From NCBI RefSeq assembly GCF_020483305.1, contig NZ_JACWAB010000001.1:248001-312000 (forward strand): DNA of 64,000 bases. Reading direction: 5' to 3'. The notes under the pieces are model-generated. The model was not told where the DNA came from. It was given only the letters and a program-made list of their open reading frames with translations, and did not search any database. Made by a program: the position numbers and the translations under genes. Positions 51,459 through 62,160 of the stretch are shown one piece after another. Source of the stretch: Arthrobacter sp. UM1. Lineage in GTDB: Bacteria > Actinomycetota > Actinomycetes > Actinomycetales > Micrococcaceae. The first letter of the stretch is position 1. The number at the start of each line of letters is the position of its first letter.

Positions 51459-53387
51459 GTGGCCGACCCGAAGTCCTACCGTCCCGCCCCGGGGGAGATC
51501 CCCACCCAGCCGGGCGTCTACCGCTTCCGCGAGGCCAACGGCCGCGTCGTCTACGTCGGCAAGGCGAAGAGCCTGCGCTCCCGCCTCAACTCCTACTTCG
51601 CGGACCCCGCGGGCCTCTCGCCCAAGACCCGCCAGATGGTCACGACGGCGGCGAGCGTCGAGTGGACCGTCGTCGGCTCCGAGCTGGAGGCCCTCCAGCT
51701 CGAGTACACCTGGATCAAGGAGTACGCGCCCCGGTTCAACATCATGTTCCGGGACGACAAGAGCTACCCCTATCTCGCCATCTCCATGAACGAGCGCTTC
51801 CCGCGCGTGCAGGTCATGCGCGGGGACAAGCGCAAGGGCGTCAAGTACTTCGGCCCGTTCCACCCGGCCAAGGCGATCCGGGAGACCATGGACACCATGC
51901 TGCGCGTCTTCCCGGTCCGCAGCTGCACCGCCGGAGTCTTCAACCGGGCCGAGCGCTCGGGCCGGCCGTGCCTCCTCGGCTACATCGGCAAGTGCTCGGC
52001 CCCGTGCGTGGGCCGGATCAGCCAGGAGGAGCACCGGGAGCTCGCGCAGGAGTTCGTCTCCTTCATGAACGGCCACACGGGCCCGACGACGCGCGACCTC
52101 ACCCGCCGCATGAAACAGGCCGCGGCGGAGCAGGACTTCGAGCTCGCGGCCCGGCTCCGGGACGACCTGCAGGCTCTGACCCGCGTCTTCGAGCGGAACG
52201 CCGTCGTCCTCGCCGAGTCCGCGAACGCGGACGTGTTCGCCTTCGCGGTGGACGAGCTCGAGGCGAGCGTCCAGGTCTTCCACGTCCGGGACGGCCGCAT
52301 CCGGGGCCAGCGCGGCTGGGTCATGGAGCGCGTCGAGGACGTCTCGGACGAGGCGATGGTGGCGCAGCTGCTCACCCAGGTCTACTCGGACATGCAGGAC
52401 GCCGAGCGCATCCCGCCGGAGGTGCTCGTGCCCGTTCTGCCGCAGGACGAGCCGGCAGTCTCGGCCGCCCTCGGAGAGATCCGCGGAGCCCGGGTCCGCA
52501 TCCGCGTGCCGCAGCGCGGCGAGAAGGCGGAGCTGCTCGGCACGGTCCGGGAGAACGCCGAGCAGGCCCTCGCCCTCCACAAGTCGCGCCGCTCGAACGA
52601 CCTCACCCAGCGCTCGGCCTCCCTCTCCGAGCTGCAGGACGCGCTGGGGCTGCCCGAGCCGCTCATGCGGATCGAGTGCTACGACGTCTCGCACGTCCAG
52701 GGCACCAACGTCGTCGCCTCCATGACGGTGGTGGAGGACGGGCTTCCGCGGAAGTCCGAGTACCGGAAGTTCTCCATCCGCGGCGAGGCCGCCCGGGATG
52801 ACACGGCCTCCATGCGGGACGTCATCCGGCGCCGCTTCTCGCGCCTGATCGAGGAGGAGAAGTCTCCCGAGGCCGTGCCGAAGTTCGGGTACCGCCCCAA
52901 CCTCGTCGTCGTCGACGGCGGGCCGCCGCAGGTCGCCGCCGCGCACGAGACCCTCCAGGAGATGGGGTTGGAGGACATTTACGTCGTGGGCCTCGCCAAG
53001 CGCCTCGAGGAGGTCTGGATCCCCGAGGACGAGTTCCCCGTCATCCTGCCCCGCGCGAGCCAGGGCCTCTACCTGCTCCAGAGAATCCGAGACGAGGCCC
53101 ACCGGTTCGCCATCACGTTCCACCGCAGCAAGCGCAGCCGCTCCATGACGGCCTCGCTCCTCGACGGCGTGCCCGGGCTGGGGCCGGCCCGGAAGGCGGC
53201 GCTCATCGAGGAGTTCGGGTCCGTCTCCCGGCTGCGCGAGGCGACCCCGGAGGACCTGACCCGCGTCAAGGGCGTGGGGCCGGCCCTCGCGGAGAGCATC
53301 TCCGCGCACCTCGCGGCGGAGGGAGAGGACTCCGCTGCCGAGCCGGAGGAGGCCGGCTCCCAGCGGGAGAAGAGCCAAGAGCGGTAG
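51459..53387 (+). CDS. uvrC: UvrABC system protein C
   Basis: Dual-incision nuclease of nucleotide excision repair. The 642-residue protein has the N-terminal GIY-YIG domain (QPGVYRFREANGRVVYVGKA at about residues 18-37), a UVR domain ([20 protein letters not shown]), the RNase-H-like C nuclease with YDVSHVQGTNVVASM and VDGGPPQV, and C-terminal helix-hairpin-helix motifs (VPGLGPARK and VKGVGPALAE). GTG 51459 is 2 nt after plsC. It begins the conserved order uvrC-rapZ-yvcK-whiA. Confidence 0.97.
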   Translation: MADPKSYRPAPGEIPTQPGVYRFREANGRVVYVGKAKSLRSRLNSYFADPAGLSPKTRQMVTTAASVEWTVVGSELEALQLEYTWIKEYAPRFNIMFRDDKSYPYLAISMNERFPRVQVMRGDKRKGVKYFGPFHPAKAIRETMDTMLRVFPVRSCTAGVFNRAERSGRPCLLGYIGKCSAPCVGRISQEEHRELAQEFVSFMNGHTGPTTRDLTRRMKQAAAEQDFELAARLRDDLQALTRVFERNAVVLAESANADVFAFAVDELEASVQVFHVRDGRIRGQRGWVMERVEDVSDEAMVAQLLTQVYSDMQDAERIPPEVLVPVLPQDEPAVSAALGEIRGARVRIRVPQRGEKAELLGTVRENAEQALALHKSRRSNDLTQRSASLSELQDALGLPEPLMRIECYDVSHVQGTNVVASMTVVEDGLPRKSEYRKFSIRGEAARDDTASMRDVIRRRFSRLIEEEKSPEAVPKFGYRPNLVVVDGGPPQVAAAHETLQEMGLEDIYVVGLAKRLEEVWIPEDEFPVILPRASQGLYLLQRIRDEAHRFAITFHRSKRSRSMTASLLDGVPGLGPARKAALIEEFGSVSRLREATPEDLTRVKGVGPALAESISAHLAAEGEDSAAEPEEAGSQREKSQER

Positions 53388-53424
53388 CCTGGAGGAAACG
53401 CCGCTCGACTCTAGGAATGCAGCC

Positions 53425-54312
53425 GTGAGCTCTTCACCCCTCGTCGTCCCGGACTCGTCCGAGATGCTCGTCGTGACCTCCCTCTCGGGCGCCGGCCGGA
53501 CCACCGCGGGCAACGCCCTCGAGGACATCGGCTGGCACGTCGTGGAACAGCTGCCTCCCCAGATGATCGAGGTCTTCGCCACCTCGCCGTCCGTGGAGAC
53601 GCCCATCCCGAGGCTCGCGGTGACCACGCTCATCACCTCCGAGGAGCTCGCGCAGAAGCAGGCCGAGGCCGTGGACCGCCTGCGCGAGCGCGGCATCCGC
53701 GTGCGCACGCTCTTCCTCGAGGCGGAGGACGAGGTGCTCGTGCGGCGCTTCGAGGCAGGCCGCCGCCCCCACCCGTTCGTGGGCCCGCGCCGGATCCTGG
53801 ACGCCATCGCGGCCGAGCGGGAGGTCATGGAGCCTCTGCGCCGGGACGCGGACCGGGTGCTGGACACCACGGGGTTCAACGTCCACGACCTCACGCGAGC
53901 CATCCGCGAGCTCTACGCGGAGGAGGAGCGGATCGCGCTCGAGGTCACCGTCATGAGCTTCGGCTTCAAGCGGGGACTCCCCATCGACGCGGACATCGTC
54001 GCGGACGTGCGCTTCATCCCGAACCCGCACTGGGTGCCCGAGCTGCGCCCGCTCACCGGCGAGTCGGAGGAGGTGAGCGGCTACGTGCTCAACGCGGACG
54101 GCGCCGGCGAGTTCCTCGACAGCTTCGAGGACGCCCTCCGCCCCGTGTTCACCGGCTACGTGCGGGAGAACAAGTCGCACGCCCTCATCGCGGTGGGCTG
54201 CACGGGCGGCAAGCACCGCTCGGTGGCCACGGCCGTCGAGCTCGCCCGCCGGCTCGACCAGATGCCAGGGGTGCGCGCCCGCGCCCACCACCGCGACCTG
54301 GGCATGGAGTGA
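53425..54312 (+). CDS. rapZ: RNase adapter RapZ family protein
   Basis: A 295-residue nucleotide-binding protein of the RapZ/YvcJ family; in E. coli RapZ guides decay of the GlmZ small RNA, while in actinobacteria the role is less clear. The P-loop SLSGAGRTT is at residues 19-27, with Arg where most P-loops have Lys, as is usual in this family. The C-terminal domain has SFGFKRGLPIDADIVADVRF, IPNPHW and GCTGGKHRSV. The start is GTG 53425. The stop overlaps the yvcK ATG. Confidence 0.95.
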   Translation: MSSSPLVVPDSSEMLVVTSLSGAGRTTAGNALEDIGWHVVEQLPPQMIEVFATSPSVETPIPRLAVTTLITSEELAQKQAEAVDRLRERGIRVRTLFLEAEDEVLVRRFEAGRRPHPFVGPRRILDAIAAEREVMEPLRRDADRVLDTTGFNVHDLTRAIRELYAEEERIALEVTVMSFGFKRGLPIDADIVADVRFIPNPHWVPELRPLTGESEEVSGYVLNADGAGEFLDSFEDALRPVFTGYVRENKSHALIAVGCTGGKHRSVATAVELARRLDQMPGVRARAHHRDLGME

Positions 54313-55331
54313 TGTCGGTCTTCACGGGCGCGCTGCCCGTCGTCGCCCCCGGGTCCGCCATGCGCGGGACCCCGCGCGTGGCCGCTCTCGGCGGCGGCCA
54401 CGGCCTCTCCGCCACCCTCCAGGCCCTCCGCTACGTCACGCCGGACATCTCCGCGATCGTCACCGTGGCCGACGACGGCGGGTCCTCGGGGCGTCTGCGC
54501 CGCGAGTTCGGCGTCCTGCCGCCGGGCGACCTCCGCATGGCCCTCGCCGCGCTCTGCGACGACACGGACTGGGGGCGCACCTGGCGGGACGCGATGCAGC
54601 ACCGCTTCTCCCCGCTGCCGGAGCAGGAGTCGGAGCTTGAGGGCCACGCCCTCGGCAACCTGCTCATCATCTCCCTCTGGGAGCTCCTCGGCGACCCGAT
54701 CGCGGGCCTGCAGTGGGCCGGCGCCCTGCTCGGCGCGCGGGGCCGCGTTCTGCCGATGTCCCGGACGCCGCTCGTCATCGAGGGAGACGTCCTCGTAGGG
54801 GAGCCCGGGTCCCAGACGCGAGAGCGCGTGGTGGGGCAGTCCGCCCTCGGCCACGCGAGCCGCCGCCAGACGATCGAGCGGATCTCCCTGACTCCCTCGG
54901 ACGCCGTGGTCTGCGACGAGGCGGCGGACGCGATGGACGAGGCCGAGTGGATCGTGGTCGGCCCCGGCTCCTGGTACACGTCCGTGCTTCCGCACCTGCT
55001 GCTGCCCTCCGCGCGGGACGCCCTGTGCGAGGCCCCCGGCCGCAAGATCCTCACGATGAACCTCGTCGCGGAGACACAGGAGACCGCCTCCATGACGGCG
55101 GCGGACCACATCCGGGTCCTCTGCGAGACGGCGCCGGAGCTGCGCTTCGACGTCGTCCTCGTTGACCCCGCCGTCGTCGACGACCGAGAGCGCTTCGAGG
55201 AGTGCGCGCGTGAGTTGGGAGCGACGGTCAAGTACGCTCGACTGGGCCGGGCCGAGAGCCCCGAGGCGCACGACGTCCTGCGCCTCGCGACCGCCTACCG
55301 CGAGATTTTCGAGGAACACGAGGAGAAGTAG
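54312..55331 (+). CDS. yvcK: Gluconeogenesis factor YvcK/CofD-like protein
   Basis: A 339-residue protein of the CofD/UPF0052 family, linked to cell-wall and carbon metabolism control and known to bind UDP-sugars. The N-terminal [17 protein letters not shown] and [18 protein letters not shown] are signatures; GHALGNLLI and [17 protein letters not shown] are also conserved. I chose ATG 54312, which overlaps the rapZ stop as TGATG; GTG 54309 in the same frame is less likely. It stands between rapZ and whiA as in nearly all Gram-positives. Confidence 0.95.
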   Translation: MSVFTGALPVVAPGSAMRGTPRVAALGGGHGLSATLQALRYVTPDISAIVTVADDGGSSGRLRREFGVLPPGDLRMALAALCDDTDWGRTWRDAMQHRFSPLPEQESELEGHALGNLLIISLWELLGDPIAGLQWAGALLGARGRVLPMSRTPLVIEGDVLVGEPGSQTRERVVGQSALGHASRRQTIERISLTPSDAVVCDEAADAMDEAEWIVVGPGSWYTSVLPHLLLPSARDALCEAPGRKILTMNLVAETQETASMTAADHIRVLCETAPELRFDVVLVDPAVVDDRERFEECARELGATVKYARLGRAESPEAHDVLRLATAYREIFEEHEEK

Positions 55332-55335
55332 CCAG

Positions 55336-56301
55336 GTGTCACTGACCGAAGCCGTCAAAGAGGAGCTCTCCCGACTCGAGGTCACGAAGGCCGCGGTGCG
55401 CAAGGCCGAGGTCTGCGCGCTGCTGCGGTTCGCGGGCGGTCTGCACATCGTCCAGGGCCGTGTGGTCATCGAGGCCGAGGTGGACTCCGCCGCGACGGCG
55501 CGGCGCCTTCGCCAGGCCCTGGCCGAGCTCTACGGCGCGCCGAGCGAGATCCTCGTGGTCTCCGGCGGCGGGGCCCTGCGCAAGGGGAGCCACTACGTGG
55601 TCCGCGCTTCGCGCAACGGCGAGGTTCTGGCCCGCCAGACGGGCCTGCTCGACGGCCGCGGCCGCCCCGTCCGGGGCCTTCCCGCCGCGCTCGTCAACGG
55701 CTCCCTGGCCGAGGCCGAGGCGGTGTGGCGCGGGGCCTTCCTGGCCCACGGCTCGCTGACCGAGCCGGGCCGCAGCTCGTCGCTCGAGATCACGTGCCCC
55801 GGCCCTGAGGCCGCGATGGCCCTCGTCGGAGCCGCCCGCCGCATGGAGATCGCCGTCAAGCCGCGCGAGGTCCGCGGCGCGGACCGCGTCGTCGTGCGCG
55901 ACGGCGACGCGATCGCCGCCCTCCTCACCCGCCTGGGGGCCCACGAGACCCTCCTCGGGTGGGAGGAGAAGCGGATGCGCCGGGAGGTCCGGGCCACGGC
56001 CAACCGGCTCGCGAACTTCGACGACGCCAACCTTCGCCGCTCGGCGCAGGCCGCGGTCGCCGCGGGACAGCGCGTGGAGCGCGCGCTCGAGATCCTCGGC
56101 GAGGACGCGCCGGAGCACCTGCGCTACGCCGGCCAGCTGCGCGTCGAGCACAAGCAGGCCAGCCTCGACGAGCTGGGCCGCCTGGCCGAGCCGCCCATGA
56201 CCAAAGACGCGGTCGCGGGACGCATCCGCCGTCTGCTCGCCCTCGCCGACAAGCGGGCCGCAGAGCAGGGGATCGCGGACACGAGCTCGCGCGCGAGCTG
56301 A
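55336..56301 (+). CDS. whiA: Sporulation/cell-division regulator WhiA
   Basis: A 321-residue DNA-binding protein. The N-terminal part is a degenerate LAGLIDADG homing-endonuclease-like domain ([28 protein letters not shown]), and the C-terminal part is a helix-turn-helix ([31 protein letters not shown]). In Streptomyces WhiA works with WhiB at sporulation septation; in non-sporulating relatives it is still conserved. GTG 55336 begins 4 nt after the yvcK stop with GAGGAG inside it. It ends the uvrC-rapZ-yvcK-whiA cluster. Confidence 0.96.
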   Translation: MSLTEAVKEELSRLEVTKAAVRKAEVCALLRFAGGLHIVQGRVVIEAEVDSAATARRLRQALAELYGAPSEILVVSGGGALRKGSHYVVRASRNGEVLARQTGLLDGRGRPVRGLPAALVNGSLAEAEAVWRGAFLAHGSLTEPGRSSSLEITCPGPEAAMALVGAARRMEIAVKPREVRGADRVVVRDGDAIAALLTRLGAHETLLGWEEKRMRREVRATANRLANFDDANLRRSAQAAVAAGQRVERALEILGEDAPEHLRYAGQLRVEHKQASLDELGRLAEPPMTKDAVAGRIRRLLALADKRAAEQGIADTSSRAS

Positions 56302-56381
56302 CTCGCCCCGCCCGGGGCGGGCAGATCAGAGTTTCCGGCGAATCCGGGAATGAGCCTGGCCAATGCGGCGTTGTCCGTGAA

Positions 56382-56387
56382 TAGGAT
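56382..56387 (+). promoter_or_regulatory. Possible -10 box of sodA
   Basis: TAGGAT lies 37 nt before GTG 56425. The -35 region is weak. The leader contains AGGAGG. Confidence 0.4.
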
Positions 56388-56424
56388 GGACACGCAAGCC
56401 ATCCCCACCGATGTAGGAGGAAAA

Positions 56425-57048
56425 GTGACTGTCTACACTCTGCCTGACCTTCCGTATGACTACGCCGCGCTTGAGCCGCACATCTCGGCGCGCATCATGG
56501 AGCTGCACCACGACAAGCACCACCAGACCTACGTCGACGGCGCCAACAAGGCCGTCGAGGCGATGGCGGCGGCCCGTGAGAACGAGGACTTCGCGAACGT
56601 CGGCAAACTGCAGAAGGACTTCGCCTTCAACCTCGGCGGCCACACGAACCACTCGATCTTCTGGAAGAACCTCTCTCCGGAGGGCGGCGACAAGCCCGAG
56701 GGCGAGCTCGCCGCTGCGATCGACGACGCGTTCGGCTCGTTCGACAAGTTCCGCGCGCACTTCACGAACGCGGCCACGACCATCCAGGGCTCCGGCTGGG
56801 CGTTCCTCGCCTACGAGCCGATCTCCGGCAAGCTCGTGGTCGAGCAGCTCTACGATCAGCAGGGCAACGTCCCGGTGGCCCAGACGCCGCTCCTCATGCT
56901 CGACATGTGGGAGCACGCCTTCTACCTCGACTACGTCAACGTGAAGGCGGACTACGTCAAGGCGTTCTGGAACATCGTCAACTGGGCGGACGTCGCCGAG
57001 CGCTTCGAGGCCGCCCGCAACGGCGCCTCCAAGCTCATCACGCCGTAA
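56425..57048 (+). CDS. sodA: Superoxide dismutase, Mn/Fe type
   Basis: Converts superoxide to peroxide and oxygen. The 207-residue protein has metal ligands His28 (MELHHDKHH), His76 ([10 protein letters not shown]), Asp160 and His164 ([12 protein letters not shown]). GGHTNH with Gly at the metal-selective site and the Gln in DQQGN favour manganese or a cambialistic enzyme. No signal peptide, so cytosolic. The GTG start at 56425 has a very strong AGGAGG. A terminator follows and the gene is monocistronic. Confidence 0.96.
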   Translation: MTVYTLPDLPYDYAALEPHISARIMELHHDKHHQTYVDGANKAVEAMAAARENEDFANVGKLQKDFAFNLGGHTNHSIFWKNLSPEGGDKPEGELAAAIDDAFGSFDKFRAHFTNAATTIQGSGWAFLAYEPISGKLVVEQLYDQQGNVPVAQTPLLMLDMWEHAFYLDYVNVKADYVKAFWNIVNWADVAERFEAARNGASKLITP

Positions 57049-57129
57049 GGCCTCGCGGCCTCACCGGTCGCGCAGCACAGGCGGACCGGCGCCCCGAAGT
57101 CTGGGTGACCGGATTCCGCCGTCGGCTTG

Positions 57130-57172
57130 AGGGCCCCGCGCCCCTCCTCACGGGAGGGGTGCGGGGCCCTTT
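57130..57172 (+). terminator. Intrinsic terminator of sodA
   Basis: An 18-nt stem (AGGGCCCCGC plus CCCCTCC on the left arm) around a 5-nt loop, with one internal mismatch, followed by TTT. Confidence 0.85.
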
Positions 57173-57247
57173 CCCGTGTTCGCTCTCGGAGTGATCCTGC
57201 CGCCCGGAAATCGCCGACGGACACTGCGCGAACCGGGTGAACAGGTC

Positions 57248-57253
57248 TAGGAT
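57248..57253 (+). promoter_or_regulatory. -10 box of the gap promoter
   Basis: TAGGAT, 68 nt before ATG 57322; start near 57260, giving a leader of about 60 nt with GAAAGG before the ATG. The -35 region is not clear. Confidence 0.45.
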
Positions 57254-57303
57254 GGACAGTGACCAGAAGGCACAGCGTCGTGTCTGGAGAACCCCCTAGG
57301 TGA

Positions 57304-58326
<1,023 letters not shown>

Positions 58327-58435
58327 ACGGTCTTCTCCCGCCGCTCAGCCCCAGGCAGAGACGCCTGCCCGGTCCTGAGGCCGGAGGAGCGTTGAGCTCC
58401 GAGCGCTGACCCGAGCGCTGACAGGGGCAGCCCCG

Positions 58436-58476
58436 GGCCCCGCACGCACCCGTGACACCGGGCCGCGTGCGGGGCC
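58436..58476 (+). terminator. Hairpin after gap (terminator without T run)
   Basis: GGCCCCGCACGC (58436-58447) and GCGTGCGGGGCC (58465-58476) form a perfect 12-bp stem with a 17-nt loop. No T run follows. Upstream, GAGCGCTGAC occurs twice in direct repeat. Confidence 0.5.
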
Positions 58477-58494
58477 GCGCTGCATCTGAGGCGA

Positions 58495-58500
58495 TAGGCT
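58495..58500 (+). promoter_or_regulatory. -10 box of the pgk promoter
   Basis: TAGGCT, 48 nt before ATG 58549; the leader carries GAAGAGGAG. It lies 18 nt after the hairpin behind gap. Confidence 0.45.
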
Positions 58501-58548
58501 GGACGGACACAGAGTCCGCGACTCACCGAGACGAAGAGGAGCGCGCAG

Positions 58549-59772
58549 ATGAGCGCACAGAACCTTGATGCCCTGCTCGAATCCGGCGTGAAGGGCCGGA
58601 CCGTGATCGTGCGGTCTGACCTGAACGTGCCTCTCAAGGACGGCGCCGTGACGGATGACGGGCGCGTCCGCGCCTCGATCCCCGTCATCGAGAAGCTGGC
58701 CAAGGCGGGCGCCCGCGTCGTCGTCGTCGCGCACCTCGGCCGCCCGAAGGGCGAGCCGAACCCGGAGTTCTCCCTGAAGCCCGCCGCGGACCGGCTCCGC
58801 GAGCTGTCCGGGCTTCCGGTGGAGCTGGCCGCGGACGTCTCGGGCGAGGACGCGCAGAAGAAGGCCGCGGGGCTCGAGGACGGCCAGGTGCTCGTGCTGG
58901 AGAACGTGCGCTTCGACGCCCGGGAGACGAGCAAGGACGCGGGTGAGCGCGAGGCCCTCGCCGCGGAGCTCGCGGCTCTCGCGGGGGAGAGCGGCGCGTA
59001 TGTCGACGACGCCTTCGGCGCCGTCCACCGCAAGCACGCCTCGGTGTTCGACATCGCCTCGAAGCTGCCGGCCTACACGGGAGACCTCGTCTCCACGGAG
59101 CTGGAGGTTCTCCAGCGTCTGACCGAGCACCCGGAGCGCCCGTACGTGGTGGTGCTCGGAGGCTCGAAGGTCTCGGACAAGCTCGCGGTGATCGAAAATC
59201 TGCTGGACCGCGCGGACACTCTGCTCGTCGGCGGCGGCATGGTCTTCACCTTCCTCGCCGCGCAGGGGCACGACGTCGCGGCGAGCCTCCTCGAGAAGGA
59301 CCAGATCCCCACGGTGCAGGCGTACCTGAAGCGGGCGGAGGAGCTCGGCAAGGAGTTCGTGCTCCCCACGGACATCGTCGTGGCGGCGTCGTTCGCCAAG
59401 GACGCGGAGCACGAGGTCGTGGACGCGGACAAGATCGGCGAGTCCCGCTTCGGCGAGTCCGGACTGGGGCTCGACATCGGGCCGAAGTCCGCCCAGGCCT
59501 TCGCCGAGAAGATCCGCGGAGCCAAGACGGTCTTCTGGAACGGGCCGATGGGCGTGTTCGAGTTCCCCGCGTTCGCCAACGGCACCAAGGCCGTGGCCGA
59601 GGCCATGACGCAGACGCAGGGCTTCGGCGTCGTGGGCGGCGGAGACTCCGCCGCCGCGGTCCGGCAGCTCGGCTTCGCCGATGACCAGTTCGGCCACATC
59701 TCCACCGGCGGCGGCGCCAGCCTGGAGTACCTCGAGGGCAAGTCCCTCCCCGGCATCGAGGCCCTCTCCTAG
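58549..59772 (+). CDS. pgk: Phosphoglycerate kinase
   Basis: Makes ATP from 1,3-bisphosphoglycerate. The 407-residue protein has the N-terminal substrate site [11 protein letters not shown] (about residues 18-28), [14 protein letters not shown], the hinge and C-domain [12 protein letters not shown], the nucleotide-binding [10 protein letters not shown] and the C-terminal [12 protein letters not shown] 58549 follows GAAGAGGAG. tpiA starts 47 nt downstream, and pgk-tpiA-secG probably share a transcript. Confidence 0.98.
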   Translation: MSAQNLDALLESGVKGRTVIVRSDLNVPLKDGAVTDDGRVRASIPVIEKLAKAGARVVVVAHLGRPKGEPNPEFSLKPAADRLRELSGLPVELAADVSGEDAQKKAAGLEDGQVLVLENVRFDARETSKDAGEREALAAELAALAGESGAYVDDAFGAVHRKHASVFDIASKLPAYTGDLVSTELEVLQRLTEHPERPYVVVLGGSKVSDKLAVIENLLDRADTLLVGGGMVFTFLAAQGHDVAASLLEKDQIPTVQAYLKRAEELGKEFVLPTDIVVAASFAKDAEHEVVDADKIGESRFGESGLGLDIGPKSAQAFAEKIRGAKTVFWNGPMGVFEFPAFANGTKAVAEAMTQTQGFGVVGGGDSAAAVRQLGFADDQFGHISTGGGASLEYLEGKSLPGIEALS

Positions 59773-59819
59773 GCCTCGCTCAGGCCTCATCGAGTCTCCG
59801 GAACCGAAAGGACCGAACC

Positions 59820-60632
59820 ATGACTGTCATGAAGGACGGAAGCTACGTCCGCACGCCGCTCATCGCCGGCAACTGGAAGATGAACATGGACCACGTCCAG
59901 GGCATCACGCTCCTGCAGAAGCTGGCGTGGACGCTCCAGGACGCGCATCACGACTTCGCCCGCGTCGAGGTCGCCGTGCTGCCCCCGTTCACGGATCTCC
60001 GCGGTGTCCAGACCCTGGTCAACGGGGACGAGCTTCCGGTGCGCTACGGCGCCCAGGACCTCTCGGAGCACGACGCCGGCGCGTACACCGGTGAGATCTC
60101 CGGGCAGTTCCTCGCGAAGCTCGGTTGCACGTATGTGCTGGTGGGCCACTCGGAGCGTCGCTCCCTCCACCGCGAGGGCGCTGAGGTGCTCCGGGGCAAG
60201 ATCCAGGCCGCCCTGCGGCACGGGCTCGTTCCCATCGTGTGCGTCGGCGAGCCGCTTGAAGTGCGCAAGGCCGGGGAGCACGTCGAGTACACCGTGAACC
60301 AGCTGCGTGAGACCCTCGAGGGCCTCACTGCGGAGCAGGTCAAGGACCTCGTCGTGGCGTACGAGCCGGTCTGGGCCATCGGCACGGGTGAGGTGGCGAG
60401 CGAGCAGGATGCGCAGGAGATGTGCGCCGCTCTGCGCCGGTCGATCGCGGACGAGTTCTCGCCGGAGGCCGCCGAAGGCGTTCGCCTGCTCTACGGCGGT
60501 TCCGTCAAGGCGGCGAACGCCGCGGCGACCCTCGGGCAGACCGATGTGGACGGCGTTCTCGTCGGCGGTGCCAGCCTCGACGCATCCGAGTTTGCTAACA
60601 TCGTCAGGTTCGAACACCACGTCGTGGCCTAG
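59820..60632 (+). CDS. tpiA: Triose-phosphate isomerase
   Basis: Interconverts glyceraldehyde-3-phosphate and dihydroxyacetone phosphate. The 270-residue protein has Asn18 and Lys20 (AGNWKMN), catalytic His110 (LVGHSERR) and Glu182 ([12 protein letters not shown]), and the phosphate-binding loops LYGGSVK and [13 protein letters not shown] 59820 has GAAAGGAC upstream. Its product pool links to the dihydroxyacetone kinase at 21465-23108. secG follows after 23 nt. Confidence 0.98.
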   Translation: MTVMKDGSYVRTPLIAGNWKMNMDHVQGITLLQKLAWTLQDAHHDFARVEVAVLPPFTDLRGVQTLVNGDELPVRYGAQDLSEHDAGAYTGEISGQFLAKLGCTYVLVGHSERRSLHREGAEVLRGKIQAALRHGLVPIVCVGEPLEVRKAGEHVEYTVNQLRETLEGLTAEQVKDLVVAYEPVWAIGTGEVASEQDAQEMCAALRRSIADEFSPEAAEGVRLLYGGSVKAANAAATLGQTDVDGVLVGGASLDASEFANIVRFEHHVVA

Positions 60633-60655
60633 CGGCCGCACATCGAAAGGACACC

Positions 60656-60910
60656 GTGGACGTTCTCAAGATTGTCCTCCTCTGCGTTCTCGCGCTGACG
60701 AGCCTCCTGCTGACCAGCCTGGTCCTCTTCCACAAGGGTCAGGGCGGCGGTATGAGCGACGTGTTCGGCGGCGGAGTGAGCTCTTCCCTCAACTCGTCGG
60801 GCGTGGCGGAGCGCAACCTCAACCGCCTCACCGTCACCGTCGGCCTCATCTGGGGCCTGACCATCGTGGGCCTCGCGCTCATCGAGCGGTTCACGCAGCA
60901 GGCGGGCTAG
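60656..60910 (+). CDS. secG: Protein-export membrane protein SecG
   Basis: Accessory subunit of the SecYEG translocon. The 84-residue protein has two membrane helices (about residues 2-22 and 56-75) joined by the conserved loop LFHKGQGGGMSDVFGGG with SSLNSSGVAERNLNR. GTG 60656 is preceded by GAAAGGAC. It ends the gap-pgk-tpiA-secG cluster, and a terminator lies about 137 nt downstream. Confidence 0.95.
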   Translation: MDVLKIVLLCVLALTSLLLTSLVLFHKGQGGGMSDVFGGGVSSSLNSSGVAERNLNRLTVTVGLIWGLTIVGLALIERFTQQAG

Positions 60911-60974
60911 AGCCCCCCGTAAGCCGGCCGCAACCCGGGCGGAAGTTCCGGCCACGCGTCAGCGGGGCTTCAGC

Positions 60975-61046
60975 CAAGGCTGAACCACCGCTCCGTGCAA
61001 GGCTTTACCTACCCCCAACGGGCAAGGCTGCACCACTGATACGGGC
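60975..61046 (+). repeat. Three imperfect CAAGGCT repeats after secG
   Basis: CAAGGCTGAACCACCGC, CAAGGCTTTACCTACCC and CAAGGCTGCACCACTGA begin at 60975, 60998 and 61023, i.e. with a 23-25-nt period. They lie between secG and its terminator, inside the 3' untranslated part. Confidence 0.5.
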
Positions 61047-61080
61047 AACGGCCCGACCCCTCCAGGGGTCGGGCCGTTTT
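61047..61080 (+). terminator. Intrinsic terminator of the pgk-tpiA-secG unit
   Basis: AACGGCCCGACCCC (61047-61060) and GGGGTCGGGCCGTT (61065-61078) around TCCA, then TT. Confidence 0.9.
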
Positions 61081-61200
61081 CGTGCTGTGGCCAGCCGTGG
61101 CCGGTCTGGCGTGTGAGCGCTGTCGACTGCGTCGGGCCGGTCCCGTTACGCCGCCCCGCTCAGCAGCTCCCAAGCTCGCCTAGCCCCCCCCAAACCTGGA

Positions 61201-61345
61201 TTTGTGGCGCGTTTCGTGCGAAATCGGGGCTGAAATCGCACGAAACGCGCCACAAACGCCAGCCAGGCCTGATGACACGCACGAAACGCGCCACAAACGC
61301 CAGCCTGGCCCGATGACACGCACGAAACGCGCCACAAACCCGGGA
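61201..61345. repeat. 21-bp hairpin followed by a 41-nt tandem repeat
   Basis: 61201-61221 and 61236-61256 form a perfect 21-bp inverted repeat with a 14-nt loop. From 61237 a 41-nt unit headed by CGCACGAAACGCGCCACAAA repeats at 61278 and 61319 (third unit partial). The units differ at only a few bases (GCCAGGCCTG versus GCCTGGCCCG). It fills the gap between the convergent secG and pgl genes. Confidence 0.85.
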
Positions 61346-61398
61346 TCCTGACAGGCTGGGCCCGGTCAGAAGCCCCTCAAACGCCCCTCAGAAGCCCC

Positions 61399-62160
61399 TC
61401 AGGCGCCCCGCTCCGCCGCCTTCGAGTGAGCGGCCTCGTCGAGGAACCAGCGCGTCGACTCCACGCCTGCCACGGCGCCCGCCGGGACCACGTCCGCCGG
61501 CTCGCCCGCGAACGCAGCGGCCACCGGGTCCGCCTTGCCTTCGCCCGTGACGACGAGCCAGACCTCGCGCGCCGAGCTGATCGTGCTGCGCGTCAGCGAG
61601 ACCCGCTCCGGCGGAGGCTTGGGGGAGTCGCGCACGGCCGTCGTGAGCCCCTGGGCGTCGATGAGACCCGTGCCGGGGAAGAGCGAGGCGATATGCCCGT
61701 CCGGGCCCATGCCGAGCAGGAGCACGTCGAACCGCGGCAGCGTCGAGTCGGCCGCGGCGTGGGCCGTGAGCTCGCGCGCGTAGGCCTCAGCGGCCTCCTC
61801 GACCGTCTCGAACTCGCCGGCCGCGCCCATCGCGTGGATGCGGTCCTCGGGGACGCCCACGTGGTCGAGGAGAGCCTCCCGGGCTTGCTTCTCATTGCGC
61901 TCGTCCGAGGCGCGGGCCACGAAGCGCTCGTCGCCGAACCAGAACTCCACCTTGGAGAAGTCCGCCTCGGTGAAGCCGTTCTCCACGAACGCGCGGACGT
62001 CTCGCAGCACCTGGATGCCGATGGTCCCGCCCGTGAGCACCACGCTCGCGACGCCGAAGGAGCGCTGCGCCTGCTCGATCGAGCTGAGCAGCTCCCGAGC
62101 GGCTCGCTGGCTGACCGCCGTGTCCGTGGGCAGGACGGTGATGGGATCCTTAGCGTTCAC
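61399..62160 (-). CDS. pgl: 6-phosphogluconolactonase
   Basis: Hydrolyses 6-phosphogluconolactone in the oxidative pentose phosphate path. The 253-residue protein has LTGGTIGIQVL, the signature WFGDERFVA, and the conserved LLGMGPDGHIASLFPG, all of the SOL/DevB family. I prefer GTG 62160 (VNAKDPITVL), because TGAGGAG lies about 11 nt upstream; GTG 62172 would leave only 1 nt. It overlaps the opcA stop. This is the third gene of zwf-opcA-pgl. Confidence 0.94.
   Translation of the reverse strand: MNAKDPITVLPTDTAVSQRAARELLSSIEQAQRSFGVASVVLTGGTIGIQVLRDVRAFVENGFTEADFSKVEFWFGDERFVARASDERNEKQAREALLDHVGVPEDRIHAMGAAGEFETVEEAAEAYARELTAHAAADSTLPRFDVLLLGMGPDGHIASLFPGTGLIDAQGLTTAVRDSPKPPPERVSLTRSTISSAREVWLVVTGEGKADPVAAAFAGEPADVVPAGAVAGVESTRWFLDEAAHSKAAERGA

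Noticed and set aside
61237-61345. 41-nt repeat array considered as CRISPR
   Set aside because: The parts between the conserved blocks are nearly identical, so there are no unique spacers; there are only three units and no cas gene.
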